From Phenylobacterium sp. (GTDB lineage Bacteria; Pseudomonadota; Alphaproteobacteria; Caulobacterales; Caulobacteraceae): a stretch of DNA of 64,000 nt. Within the stretch, counting starts at the first letter, position 1; the number at the start of each line of letters is the position of its first letter. The notes beneath the pieces are model-generated. The model did not search any database. It had not been told where the DNA came from and was given only the letters and a program-made list of their open reading frames with translations. Made by a program: the position numbers and the translations under genes. Positions 1 to 8,149 of the stretch are shown in pieces. The DNA is taken from assembly GCF_030697925.1 (NCBI RefSeq), contig NZ_JAUYOJ010000215.1, forward strand, positions 1 to 64,000, read 5' to 3'.

Positions 1-549
1 GAAGGGCCCAGGCCCCTCCTTTGAGCGAAGTCCCTCGCCGGGACGATGGACCAGGTCAGGCCGCGAAAGGGCAAGCGGCTCCAACCGCGCCTCCTAGATG
101 GGCCGGCCTGGTTCTCATCCGATCCCATCAGGTGGCGGCCCGCGCCGACCACGGACAGAAGCAAGACCCCGGCGAAGGATCGACCTCAAGAGGGATTGAC
201 TGACGAAGGCCCGTTACAGAAGACCCTTTCCGGGTCAGATGGACTCATCTGACCGGATAAAATGGTCTATCTTCAAAACCTTAGAGCGTGACGGCCGCCT
301 GAACCGGTATCCACTTCAGGCTGTCACGCTCTAGGTCGAAGGTCGTGGAATAGGGAGACACGAGAGCGGCGATTGGCGGCGTAATCTTCGTCGGAAAAGA
401 AGGTCTGCCGCCGGCGGGCGCCCCTCTGGATGACGGGGTGCGCCACGCCCGCCGCTACGACTCTCGCCAAACCGCGCCGTGGGTCGGCTTGGCGTATCGG
501 GGAGGCTGAGCCAATTGGGTATGTGTCCGCGTTATTCCCCCGCCCCAAC
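1..549. other. No supported gene; left-edge intergenic region
   Basis: Several short open frames cross this stretch on both strands, but none shows a recognisable domain, signal peptide or convincing ribosome site, and they overlap one another in the manner of high-GC shadow frames. The one clear structure is the palindromic repeat at 282-333, annotated separately. The first bases could be the tail of a feature that starts outside the window. Confidence 0.5.
282..333. repeat. Small palindromic intergenic repeat (TAGAGCGTGAC arms)
   Basis: The 11-base arm TAGAGCGTGAC at 282-292 is answered by its exact complement GTCACGCTCTA at 323-333, with an inner pair CTGAA/TTCAG. Hairpins with outer 'TAGAGC...GCTCTA' arms are scattered in alphaproteobacterial intergenic DNA. 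It could serve as a bidirectional terminator or be a passive mobile repeat. Confidence 0.7.
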
Positions 550-1113
550 CTATCCCCAAACCAGCACCCAGACCCCGATCGACGCGAAGCTCGCCGCCGC
601 GACCCAGCGGATGTGTCTGAGCGGCAGCCGCCCGGCGACCGCCTCGCCCAGATAGACCGCCGGGACGTTGGCGATCATCATGCCCAGGGTCGTGCCCGCC
701 GCCACCCACAGCACCTGATGGAACTTCGCCGCGAGCGCGACCGTGGCCACCTGGGTCTTGTCGCCCATCTCCACCAGGAAGAAGGCCACGAGGGTGGTGA
801 GGAAGATCGAGGCGCCGGCCCGGTCGCGCGGGGCGTCCTTGTCCTCGAAACTGTCGGGGATCAGGGCCCAGGCGGCGAAGGCCAGGAAGGCCCCGCCCAG
901 CAGCCACCTCAGCCACGGCCCCTGCAGGAACTGTCCCGCCGCCACCCCCACGAGGGCGGCGAGGGCGTGGTTGGCCAGGGTGGCGATCAGGATGCCCAGG
1001 ATGATCGGCGCGGGCCGGCGGAACCGCGCCGCCAGCAACATGGCCAGGAGCTGGGTCTTGTCGCCGATCTCGGCGATGGCCACGAGGCCGGTGGAAACGA
1101 GGAAGGCGTCCAT
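550..1113 (-). CDS. GDT1/TMEM165 (UPF0016) family cation/manganese exporter
   Basis: This 187-residue membrane protein has two homologous halves, each carrying the family signature E-x-G-D-K-T-Q: AEIGDKTQLLA near residue 14 and VEMGDKTQVAT near residue 116. About six hydrophobic helices are evident. Bacterial UPF0016 proteins (MneA/Mnx type) export Mn2+ or exchange Ca2+/Mn2+ for protons across the inner membrane. The long leader contains the hallmarks of a yybP-ykoY manganese riboswitch, which strongly supports a manganese-export role. The start is the ATG giving MDAFLVST; the ribosome site is weak, as expected for a gene controlled by leader structure. Metal specificity is inferred from family and leader only. 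Confidence 0.9.
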   Translation of the reverse strand: MDAFLVSTGLVAIAEIGDKTQLLAMLLAARFRRPAPIILGILIATLANHALAALVGVAAGQFLQGPWLRWLLGGAFLAFAAWALIPDSFEDKDAPRDRAGASIFLTTLVAFFLVEMGDKTQVATVALAAKFHQVLWVAAGTTLGMMIANVPAVYLGEAVAGRLPLRHIRWVAAASFASIGVWVLVWG

Positions 1114-1194
1114 CGAGGCGAGTCATCCGGGCGGGGTCGAGGCGAACCAATGGCCTTCCGCGCCGGCGACCCCGCATGGATCGACGCACGAAAG

Positions 1195-1390
1195 CCAAAG
1201 GTCTCGCCAAGCACCCGGCCACGTGCGCAGCACGTGACCAAGGATACCAAAAGTGACGCGCATTCCGGGCGGCGGACCGGAGACCACTCCGCCCGAATGC
1301 GCGTCGCCGGATGCGCCATGCGGGTCCGAGAACCCAGCAATTGTGTTGACGCACCCCCCGTTGGAGCTACGGGCGGCTACTCCCCAGTGA
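1195..1390 (-). promoter_or_regulatory. yybP-ykoY (Mn2+-sensing) riboswitch
   Basis: Read on the minus strand, the leader of the GDT1 gene contains GGGGAGTAGC (1376-1385), then TGCGTCAACAC (1343-1353), a long GC-rich hairpin region, and finally CTTGGCGAGACC at about 1200-1211. These blocks, in this order, are the conserved elements of the yybP-ykoY class, which binds Mn2+ and controls manganese exporters including UPF0016 genes. Exact ends are approximate. A covariance-model search would settle the call. Confidence 0.8.
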
Positions 1391-1533
1391 CGGCGTGCTG
1401 GATAGGTGAGGGCGTCCTCGAGGGCAAGTGCGAACAGTTCGCGTCATGGGCGAGGCCCATTGTCACATGCGCGTGAGGGCGCCGCCGAGCCGCCCATTGA
1501 AAACCCAGGCGCTTCAATCCCCCGCGAAGCGCG

Positions 1534-1548
1534 TTAACCTTTCGTTAG
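1534..1548 (+). promoter_or_regulatory. CtrA-like site upstream of nrdA
   Basis: TTAA (1534-1537), seven bases, then TTAG (1545-1548) is one mismatch from the CtrA consensus TTAA-N7-TTAA of Caulobacterales. A GAGTC (CcrM-type GANTC) site lies about 40 bases downstream near 1586. Cell-cycle control of ribonucleotide reductase would make sense, but binding is inferred from sequence only. Confidence 0.4.
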
Positions 1549-1603
1549 CGAAAAACACTCGGGGACAACCCCGCGACCCCGTTGACGAGTCATTAGGCTT
1601 GAT

Positions 1604-1650
1604 GCCCCATATGATGCGTATCCGGGTGGGGCGCCCACTAGATATAGTTC
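1604..1650 (+). promoter_or_regulatory. Tandem NrdR-box-like sites of nrdA
   Basis: The 16-mer at 1635-1650 (CCACTAGATATAGTTC) matches about 12 of 16 positions of the NrdR consensus ACACWATATATWGTGT. A weaker match (about 10 of 16) sits at 1604-1619, exactly 31 bases earlier, the characteristic NrdR spacing of three helical turns. NrdR represses class I RNR genes when dATP is high. The same arrangement occurs before nrdB. Confidence 0.55.
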
Positions 1651-1707
1651 CGGTAGGCGACGACGGGCGGGGGGCTCGAAGCGCCTGATAGTTATAGGTT
1701 TTGGGTC

Positions 1708-3570
1708 ATGAGCAGCAGCGAAGCGGCAATTCGGACGGTTTCGGACGCGACCCAGGTCGCCGCCGAGCGATCCGAGCGACCGCAGCTCCAGCTGGTCCGC
1801 AAGGTCGAGGTCGACCGCTCGCGCGACGCCCTGCTGACTGATTTCGGCAAGACCACGCTGGAGGACCGCTACCTCCTGGCCGGCGAAAGCTACCAGGACA
1901 TGTTCGCCCGGGTGGCCACCGCCTATGCCGACGACGCCGACCACGCCCAGCGCGTCTATGATTACATCTCCAACCTCTGGTTCATGCCGGCCACCCCCGT
2001 CCTGTCGAATGGCGGCGCCGGCCGCGGCCTGCCGATCTCCTGCTTCCTCAACGCCGTCGGCGACTCGCTGGACGGCATCCAGAGCGTCTGGAACGAGAAC
2101 GTGGCGCTCGCCTCCAACGGCGGCGGCATCGGGACCTATTGGGGCGGCGTGCGCTCCATCGGCGAGAAGGTGAAGGGCGCGGGCCAGACCAGCGGCATCA
2201 TCCCCTTCATCCGGGTGATGGACTCGCTCACCCTGGCCATTTCGCAGGGTTCCCTGCGTCGCGGCTCGGCGGCGGTCTATCTCGACATCCACCATCCGGA
2301 GATCGAGGAGTTCCTCGAGATCCGCAAGCCGTCGGGCGACTTCAACCGCAAGTCGCTCAACCTGCACCACGGCATCTCGATCAGCGACGAGTTCATGGAG
2401 GCGGTCCGCGAGGGCGCCATGTTCGGCCTGCGCTCGCCGAAGACCAAGGAGATAATCCGCGAGGTCGACGCTCGCTCCCTGTGGCAGAAGATCCTCGAGA
2501 TCCGGCTGCAGACCGGCGAGCCCTATCTGATCTTCTCCGACACCGTGAACCGCGCCATGCCGCAGCATCAGCGCGAGCTCGGCCTCTCGGTGCGCCAGTC
2601 GAACCTGTGCTCGGAGATCATGCTCCACACCGGGACCGACCACCTGGGCAAGGAGCGCACGGCCGTCTGCTGCCTCTCTTCGGTCAACGCCGAGAAGTTC
2701 ATGGAGTGGCGCGACCACCCGACCTTCATCGAGGACGTCATGCGCTTCCTCGACAACGTCCTGCAGGACTTCATCGAGCGCGCGCCGCCCGAGATGGCCA
2801 ACGCCGTCTACGCCGCTGTCCGCGAGCGTTCGGTGGGCCTGGGCCTCATGGGCTTCCACACCTTCCTGCAGGCCCAGAACGTGCCGTTCGAGAGCGCGCT
2901 GGCCAAGTCCTGGAACATGCGCCTGTTCAAGCACCTGCGCCGCCAGTGCGACGCCGCCTCCCGCACCCTGGCTGCCGAGCGCGGCGCCTGCCCGGACGCC
3001 GCCGAGCGCGGGGTCATGGAGCGCTTCAGCCACAAGCTGGCCATCGCGCCCACCGCCTCGATCTCGATCATCTGCGGCGGCACCAGCGCCGGCATCGAGC
3101 CGATCCCGGCCAACATCTACACCCACAAGACCCTGTCGGGCTCCTTCGCGGTGAAGAACCCCTATCTGGAGCGCCTGCTGGAGCAGACCGGCCACAACAC
3201 CGCCGAGATCTGGGACTCGATCCTGGAGAACGAGGGTTCGGTGCAGCATCTCGACTGCCTCAGCCAGGACGACAAGGACATCTACAAGACCGCCTTCGAG
3301 CTGGACCAGCGCTGGGTGATCGAACTGGCCGCCGACCGTACGCCGGACATCTGCCAGTCCCAGTCGGTGAACATCTTCCTGCCGGGCGATGTCGATAAGT
3401 GGGACCTGCACATGCTGCACTGGCAGGCCTGGGAGCGCGGCTGCAAGTCGCTCTACTACATGCGGTCCAAGTCGGTGCAGCGGGCCGCCCATGCCGGCGG
3501 CGAGGGTGCGGCGGTGGTCACCATGTCCGACGAACGCACGGACTACGACGAATGCCTCGCCTGCCAATAG
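1708..3570 (+). CDS. nrdA: Ribonucleoside-diphosphate reductase class I, alpha (catalytic) subunit
   Basis: This 620-residue large subunit reduces NDPs to dNDPs with NrdB. Visible active-site residues are N299, C301 and E303 in SNLCSEI, the redox pair C112 (SCFLN) and C321 (CCLSS), the radical-transfer tyrosines in LYYMRS near the C-terminus, and the tail cysteines in ECLACQ that take electrons from thioredoxin. It is about 140 residues shorter than E. coli NrdA because the N-terminal ATP-cone is missing: only about 45 residues precede the catalytic-domain start. NrdB also lacks a cone, so dATP feedback through an activity site is not evident. A strong hairpin terminator lies 137 bases downstream. 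nrdB is 1.9 kb away, not adjacent. Confidence 0.97.
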   Translation: MSSSEAAIRTVSDATQVAAERSERPQLQLVRKVEVDRSRDALLTDFGKTTLEDRYLLAGESYQDMFARVATAYADDADHAQRVYDYISNLWFMPATPVLSNGGAGRGLPISCFLNAVGDSLDGIQSVWNENVALASNGGGIGTYWGGVRSIGEKVKGAGQTSGIIPFIRVMDSLTLAISQGSLRRGSAAVYLDIHHPEIEEFLEIRKPSGDFNRKSLNLHHGISISDEFMEAVREGAMFGLRSPKTKEIIREVDARSLWQKILEIRLQTGEPYLIFSDTVNRAMPQHQRELGLSVRQSNLCSEIMLHTGTDHLGKERTAVCCLSSVNAEKFMEWRDHPTFIEDVMRFLDNVLQDFIERAPPEMANAVYAAVRERSVGLGLMGFHTFLQAQNVPFESALAKSWNMRLFKHLRRQCDAASRTLAAERGACPDAAERGVMERFSHKLAIAPTASISIICGGTSAGIEPIPANIYTHKTLSGSFAVKNPYLERLLEQTGHNTAEIWDSILENEGSVQHLDCLSQDDKDIYKTAFELDQRWVIELAADRTPDICQSQSVNIFLPGDVDKWDLHMLHWQAWERGCKSLYYMRSKSVQRAAHAGGEGAAVVTMSDERTDYDECLACQ

Positions 3571-3706
3571 AACGTGCTTTTCCCCCGTTAGTAGAACCCG
3601 TGCACGGCCCGCTAACCGTCGTGCCATAGTCTTCGGGACGAACGTCGCTGCTCTCGGGGGGGCACATGCGAAACGTCCCGACCGTCGAACGTCGAACTCC
3701 AGGCTC

Positions 3707-3750
3707 AAAGGCCGCGCGGACCCACGGTCTCGCGCGGCCTTTTGCTTTTA
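3707..3750 (+). terminator. Rho-independent terminator downstream of nrdA
   Basis: A perfect 12-base stem, AAAGGCCGCGCG (3707-3718) with CGCGCGGCCTTT (3731-3742), is followed by TGCTTTTA. It ends nrdA transcription and/or a short structured RNA: a second complementary pair, CGGGACG near 3636 and CGTCCCG near 3674, lies just upstream, so the 3600-3750 interval could encode a small RNA or a structured 3' UTR. Confidence 0.8.
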
Positions 3751-3863
3751 TTTCAAGACGATATGTCGCGATGGGAACGGATTTTCCACTTGCGCCCTTC
3801 CTAAAGCGTGGAAGGATGCTCCTTGGGTCGTGCGCTCAAGGACGCGATCCTGGGAGGATGCGT

Positions 3864-4664
3864 ATGAGGCCGTTGGCTCAGTTGGCCATCGCCTGTGTTT
3901 TCACCGCCGCGGCAGGCGCGGCAGAGGCTGGTCCCAAGGGCGTGGCGTCCAAGGCGGCAGCCGACAAGCTGATGGGGGCGGCCTTCGCGCCCAAAGCCCC
4001 GACCCGCATCGACGGGGACCTGAACCATCTATTGAACCGCGACACCGACGCCGACTGGCGCACGCGCGAGATCGCGTTGGGCAAGGGCGATCGGCTGAGG
4101 CTCAAGCTCGGCGAGCCCGCCTTGCCGCTAGGCGCCCCGCTGGACCTCGACCGCGAGCGCTTCGCCGCCGACGCCTATGAGGTCGCCGTGACCCGCGACT
4201 GGCCGGGCGTGAAGTTCGAGGCCGGCGCATACGATCTGCGCCTCGCGCCCCATGCCGAGCTCGGCGTCTCCAACGCCGGCGGCCAGGCCGGGGCCGGAGC
4301 GATCCTCACCGTCGGCCAGCGCCGCGACGACATGGTCAAGTCCCAGCTCAGCGACCTGGGCGTCCAGGACGGGGCGGCCTTCGGCGATCAGGGCCGCTGG
4401 TACCTGTTCGCCGCCGCCAGCGGCCGGGCCGTGGGCCTCAACATGCTGCGGAGCGACGGCGGCTGGGACCGGGCCGGCTGGTCCACCGATCCCTCCAGCA
4501 CCCTGGTCGGCGACGCCCAGGTGGGCGTCGGCTTCCGCAAGGGGATGATGCAGACCTCCTTCGGCGTCATCCACCGCGAGGTGAAGGGCGAACACCGCAT
4601 CTGGGGCCAGAGCACCAAGGACGACACCCTGGCCGCCTTCTCGCTCTCGATCCGTCCGCGCTAG
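3864..4664 (+). CDS. Secreted/outer-membrane protein of unknown function (possibly LpxR-like)
   Basis: The chosen start gives a 266-residue protein beginning MRPLAQLAIACVF with a clear signal peptide ending near AEA. GGGAGG lies six bases before this ATG, favouring it over the ATG two codons upstream. The mature part has alternating hydrophobic/polar strands, glycine-rich turns and a terminal aromatic-flanked strand (AAFSLSIRPR), suggesting an outer-membrane beta-barrel. The layout loosely recalls lipid A 3-O-deacylase LpxR (DUF2219) relatives, but no catalytic motif was confirmed, so that name is tentative. Its stop codon overlaps the stop of the convergent GST gene within one CTAG. Confidence 0.75.
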   Translation: MRPLAQLAIACVFTAAAGAAEAGPKGVASKAAADKLMGAAFAPKAPTRIDGDLNHLLNRDTDADWRTREIALGKGDRLRLKLGEPALPLGAPLDLDRERFAADAYEVAVTRDWPGVKFEAGAYDLRLAPHAELGVSNAGGQAGAGAILTVGQRRDDMVKSQLSDLGVQDGAAFGDQGRWYLFAAASGRAVGLNMLRSDGGWDRAGWSTDPSSTLVGDAQVGVGFRKGMMQTSFGVIHREVKGEHRIWGQSTKDDTLAAFSLSIRPR

Positions 4665-5299
4665 CCCATCCGCGCGGCCCACAGGGCCTTGAGCCGCGGG
4701 TCTTCGTCGACGCGCTTGACCACCTCGCCCATCTTCGGCGCCTCGCGGTAGAACCGTTCACGCCTCGGCCGGAACCGCGAGACCACCGCCACATAGAGGT
4801 CCAGCACGCTGAGCTCGTCGCCCAAGATGTAGCGGCCGGGGGAGACCTGGCCGTCCATGATCCCCCAACACTCGGCGATCCGCTCCAGGGTGCGCTCGGT
4901 CAGGGCCTCATGCCCCGCTGGATCGGGGACCAGCCGCGAGGGATCGTCCTTCACCCAGTAGAGCGAGTAGATGGCGCTGGAGACGAAGCTCATCCAGCGC
5001 AGGAATTGGGCCCGGCCGGGCTCGCCGGGCATGGGCGCCAGCCGGGCCTCCGGATAGGTCTCCGCCAGCCAGATCAGGATCGCCGCGCTCTCGGTGATCG
5101 CCTCGCCGCCCGGCAGCACCAGGGCCGGCACCTGGCGCATGGGATTGGCGGCCAGCACCTTGTCGCCGCTCTCCGGATGGCCCTTGTCCCAGGTATAGGC
5201 CTCGATGAGCCGATAGGGCTCGCCGATCACGGTCAGCGCCGCCTCCACGGCCACGGCGCCGGACCCCCGGGCGCCGAACAGGGTCAGTTGCTCAGACAT
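4661..5299 (-). CDS. Glutathione S-transferase family protein
   Basis: The 212-residue protein has the two-domain GST plan. The N-terminal thioredoxin fold (residues 1-80) includes the cis-proline segment RQVPALVLPGGEAITESAAIL, in which P-ALV followed by E-S forms the glutathione site. A helical C-terminal domain contains the N-capping-like LSVLDLYVAVV. The ATG giving MSEQLTLFG is preferred; an upstream GTG would add seven residues. Substrate cannot be read from sequence. The gene is convergent with the secreted-protein gene and divergent from nrdB, so its leader overlaps the nrdB control region. Confidence 0.9.
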   Translation of the reverse strand: MSEQLTLFGARGSGAVAVEAALTVIGEPYRLIEAYTWDKGHPESGDKVLAANPMRQVPALVLPGGEAITESAAILIWLAETYPEARLAPMPGEPGRAQFLRWMSFVSSAIYSLYWVKDDPSRLVPDPAGHEALTERTLERIAECWGIMDGQVSPGRYILGDELSVLDLYVAVVSRFRPRRERFYREAPKMGEVVKRVDEDPRLKALWAARMG

Positions 5300-5316
5300 G
5301 CTTATCCCAGGCTTGT

Positions 5317-5363
5317 TCACAACATCTTGGGGAGCTGCGCCAACTCGCCGCTAGATATGGATG
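5317..5363 (+). promoter_or_regulatory. Tandem NrdR-box-like sites of nrdB
   Basis: TCACAACATCTTGGGG (5317-5332; about 11 of 16 consensus positions) and CCGCTAGATATGGATG (5348-5363; about 9 of 16, sharing CTAGATAT with the nrdA box) are 31 bases apart, the same spacing as before nrdA. Individually they are weak; the repeated spacing is the main support. Confidence 0.45.
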
Positions 5364-5432
5364 TGGATCGAGAGCTAGAGTTTGCCCGTTAACGCTACGT
5401 CCGTCGATTCCGCTCCGTTCGAAAGTCCGCCC

Positions 5433-6470
5433 GTGACCGCCAAATCCTCACTGCCAGGCCTGCTCACGCCGTCGTTCGCCTACAAGCCCTTCCGCTATCC
5501 GTGGGCCTACGACTTCTGGAAGAAGCAGCAGCAGGTCCACTGGATGCCGGAAGAGGTGCCGCTGGGCGAGGACCTCAAGGATTGGGCCGCCAAGCTCAAC
5601 GACAAGGAGCGCAACCTCCTCACCCAGATTTTCCGGTTCTTCACCCAGTCGGACGTCGAGGTGAACGACAACTATATGGAGCGCTATTCGCGCGTCTTCA
5701 AACCGACCGAAGTGAAGATGATGCTGGCCTCGTTCTCCAACATGGAGACGATCCACATCGCGGCCTACGCCCTGCTGCTCGAGACCATCGGCATGCCCGA
5801 TTCCGAGTTCACTGCGTTTCTCGAATTCCAAGAGATGCGTGACAAGCACGACTACATGCAGAAATTCGGCGTCGAGACCAACGCGGATATTGCACGAACT
5901 CTTGCGATGTTCGGCGGGTTCACCGAGGGGCTGCAGCTGTTCGCCAGCTTCGCCATGCTGATGAACTTCCCGCGCCACAACAAGATGAAGGGCATGGGCC
6001 AGATCGTCTCGTGGTCGGTGCGCGACGAGAGCCTGCACTGCGAGGGGATCATCAAGCTCTACCACGCCTTCAACGCCGAGACCGGGGCGGTGACCAAGAG
6101 CGTGGCCGACGACATCGTCGACTGCTGCAAGACCGTGGTGGGCCTGGAGGACAAGTTCATCGACCTGGCCTTCAGCGCCGGCGAGGTCCAGGGCATGACC
6201 CCCGACGACATCAAGAACTACATCCGCTTCATCGCCGACTGGCGCTTGCGCCAGCTGGGCCTGCCGGAGGTCTACGGCGCCAAGACCAACCCGCTGCCCT
6301 GGCTGCAGTCGATGCTGTCGGGCGTCGAGCACGCCAACTTCTTCGAGGCCCGCTCGACCGAATATTCCAAGGCCGCCACCAAGGGCAAATGGGACGGCGA
6401 CGGCGGGGTCTGGGCCGAGTTCGACAAGACGCTCGCCAAGCGCAGCGACCTGATCCTTCCGGCCGAATAG
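5433..6470 (+). CDS. nrdB: Ribonucleoside-diphosphate reductase class I, beta (radical) subunit
   Basis: This ferritin-like small subunit (345 residues from the GTG at 5433) supplies the tyrosyl radical to NrdA. The di-iron/radical signature is intact: Asp in TQSDVEVND, E-x-x-H-x-x-x-Y in METIHIAAY (ligands Glu and His, then radical Tyr), Glu in GGFTEGLQL, and E-x-x-H in RDESLHCEG. No ATP-cone is present. A TTG at 5382 would add 17 residues and cannot be excluded; the shorter form begins at VTAKSSLPG, immediately before the conserved LLTP...YKPFRYPWAY region. The downstream enoyl-CoA hydratase starts five bases after the stop and is probably co-transcribed. Confidence 0.96.
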   Translation: MTAKSSLPGLLTPSFAYKPFRYPWAYDFWKKQQQVHWMPEEVPLGEDLKDWAAKLNDKERNLLTQIFRFFTQSDVEVNDNYMERYSRVFKPTEVKMMLASFSNMETIHIAAYALLLETIGMPDSEFTAFLEFQEMRDKHDYMQKFGVETNADIARTLAMFGGFTEGLQLFASFAMLMNFPRHNKMKGMGQIVSWSVRDESLHCEGIIKLYHAFNAETGAVTKSVADDIVDCCKTVVGLEDKFIDLAFSAGEVQGMTPDDIKNYIRFIADWRLRQLGLPEVYGAKTNPLPWLQSMLSGVEHANFFEARSTEYSKAATKGKWDGDGGVWAEFDKTLAKRSDLILPAE

Positions 6471-6475
6471 ACACC

Positions 6476-7270
6476 ATGACCAAGCTCGTAGAGGTTTCCG
6501 ACGCCGGCCACGTGCGGACCATCCGCCTCAACCGGCCGGAGAAGAAGAACGCGCTGAGCCTGCAGCTGGCCTGGGCGGTGATCGCCGCGGTCGACGAGGC
6601 GGCCCAGGACGACGAGGTCTGGGTGGTGGCGCTCACCGGCTCGGGCGACGCCTTCTGCGCGGGCCTCGACCTGACGGGCTCCGAGCCCCATTCCCCCTAT
6701 CCGCCGATGACCTCCTATCTGGACGACATCGGCTGGGTCGGCCAGTTCCTGCTGGCCATCCGCAAGCGCTGCGACAAGCCGGTGGTCGGCGGGATCAACG
6801 GGGTGGCGGTCGGCGCCGGCCTGGGCCTGGCCATGGCTGCGGACGTGCGGCTCATCGCCCACAGCGCCCGGCTGATGGCCGGCTACACCCGCATCGGCGG
6901 CTCGCCCGACGCCGGCCTGACCATAACGCTGCCCCAAGCGATGGGGTATGAGCGGGCGATGCGGTTCATGATGGAAAACCGCACGCTGACCGGCGAGGAG
7001 GCCGTCGAGTGGGGCATGGCCGGGGAGGCGGTGGCCGACGCCGACTTCGCCGCCCGCCTGGCCGAATATTGCGCCAAGCTCTGCGAGTGGTCGCCGATCA
7101 CCCTGCGCCTGCTGAAGCGCGGCATCGTCAAGTCCTACGAGTCCCACGACATGGAGCAGCAGCTCCGCTACGAGGTCGCCAATATCGGCCGCGCCTTCCG
7201 CAGCGAGGACGGCCAGGAGGCCCGCCGCGCCTTCCTGGAGAAGCGCAAGCCGGTGTTCACGGGGCGCTAG
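6476..7270 (+). CDS. Enoyl-CoA hydratase/isomerase family protein
   Basis: The 264-residue crotonase-fold protein shows the N-terminal RLNRPEKKNALS block, the first oxyanion-hole segment GDAFCAGLDL, and the second, INGVAVGAGLGLAMAADVRL. The usual hydratase glutamates are not clearly in place: the second site reads GGSPDAGLT, where Asp sits near the usual catalytic acid. The enzyme could therefore be an isomerase or another crotonase. The C-terminal half carries the AVEWGMAGEAV segment typical of the family. It sits directly behind nrdB, probably by transcriptional read-through rather than functional linkage. Its 3' end overlaps the convergent peptidase gene by 14 bases. Confidence 0.9.
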   Translation: MTKLVEVSDAGHVRTIRLNRPEKKNALSLQLAWAVIAAVDEAAQDDEVWVVALTGSGDAFCAGLDLTGSEPHSPYPPMTSYLDDIGWVGQFLLAIRKRCDKPVVGGINGVAVGAGLGLAMAADVRLIAHSARLMAGYTRIGGSPDAGLTITLPQAMGYERAMRFMMENRTLTGEEAVEWGMAGEAVADADFAARLAEYCAKLCEWSPITLRLLKRGIVKSYESHDMEQQLRYEVANIGRAFRSEDGQEARRAFLEKRKPVFTGR

Positions 7271-8072
7271 AGGCGACCACCAGCCGCAGGGCGCCGGTCT
7301 CGGCGACCCGCACCGCCTGCACTGCGCTCGGCCGGGCGATCACCGGGCCGTAGCTCGCCCCACCTTCGGCCTCGTCCACGAACCGCCGGGCGTCCTCGAG
7401 GTCGGCGGCGCTCATCCGCGCGGTGAGCGTGGCCAGCGCCTCCTCGGCTTGGCCCCGCACGTCCGCATCGGCCCCGTCGTTCGAGGCCGCCAGCGCCGTC
7501 CAGACATAGGCGTCGATCGGGTCCTTCCGCGCCAGCCGCCCCTGCGCATAGACCTCGCCCAGCGCCAGCTGCGCCGCCCCGTCCCCGTCCAGGGCCGCGT
7601 CGTGCAGCCGGTTGACCTCGATCTGGGCCGGGGTTAGGGCGGCCACCACCCAGGGCAGGCCCGGCGCGGGTCCGCCGCCACGGCCGCCCGAATGGGGATC
7701 CAGATGCAGGTGCGGGCCCTGGGTCCCGTGCCGCCCCTCGGCGAAGATGGTGCGGAAGGGCGCTCCGGCCCTTCGCAGCTTGGCCGCCGCGCGGAACGGG
7801 CTCATCCCCTCGACCACCACGTCATAGGCGCCCGGCGCCTCGGGCCGCCCCATGGAGTGGCGCGACAGCCGCCCGGCCGGCACGGTCAGCGCGCCTTGCG
7901 CCCGAAGCTGGTTCTCGCGCTCGGGGGTGCGATAGCCGCCGGTCACCCGCCAGGTCCCGGCCCCGAACACCTGGTCCATGGTCGAGCGGAACCGCGCATG
8001 CGGATCCTCGCCGGCCCGGGCGCCGGGCGCGGCGGCCGCCAATGCGATGCTCAAGACCAGCGCGATCCTCAC
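7257..8072 (-). CDS. Secreted M15-like peptidase with Sel1-type C-terminal repeats
   Basis: The 271-residue protein starts with a signal peptide (MRIALVLSIALAAAAPGARA). Residues 35-130 resemble the D,D-carboxypeptidase/Hedgehog zinc fold: GGYRTPEREN, then LSRHSMGRPEAPGAYDVV (His followed eight or so residues later by Asp) and GPHLHLDP (H-x-H), which together could provide the His-Asp-His zinc set. The second half has Sel1/TPR-like helices (AALDGDGAAQLALGEVYAQG, DPIDAYVWTALAASN). A role in periplasmic peptidoglycan trimming is inferred. The metal ligands are present, so the enzyme is probably active. Confidence 0.7.
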   Translation of the reverse strand: MRIALVLSIALAAAAPGARAGEDPHARFRSTMDQVFGAGTWRVTGGYRTPERENQLRAQGALTVPAGRLSRHSMGRPEAPGAYDVVVEGMSPFRAAAKLRRAGAPFRTIFAEGRHGTQGPHLHLDPHSGGRGGGPAPGLPWVVAALTPAQIEVNRLHDAALDGDGAAQLALGEVYAQGRLARKDPIDAYVWTALAASNDGADADVRGQAEEALATLTARMSAADLEDARRFVDEAEGGASYGPVIARPSAVQAVRVAETGALRLVVASSAP

Positions 8073-8149
8073 GCCCCGTCTCCCGAACAGCCCTTAGAGG
8101 CCTCGAGCCTATGCCCGGGGGAAACGCAGGGAAAGCCGATACAACCGGT

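Noticed and set aside
1534..3708. Long minus-strand open frame (724 codons) opposite nrdA
   Set aside because: It is the antisense shadow of nrdA in GC-rich DNA; composition is Val/Gly/Asp/Arg-biased with no domain, while nrdA has every catalytic residue.
5361..5381. ATG at 5361 as nrdB start
   Set aside because: The frame is correct but meets TAG after five codons (ATG TGG ATC GAG AGC TAG), so the start must be TTG 5382 or GTG 5433.
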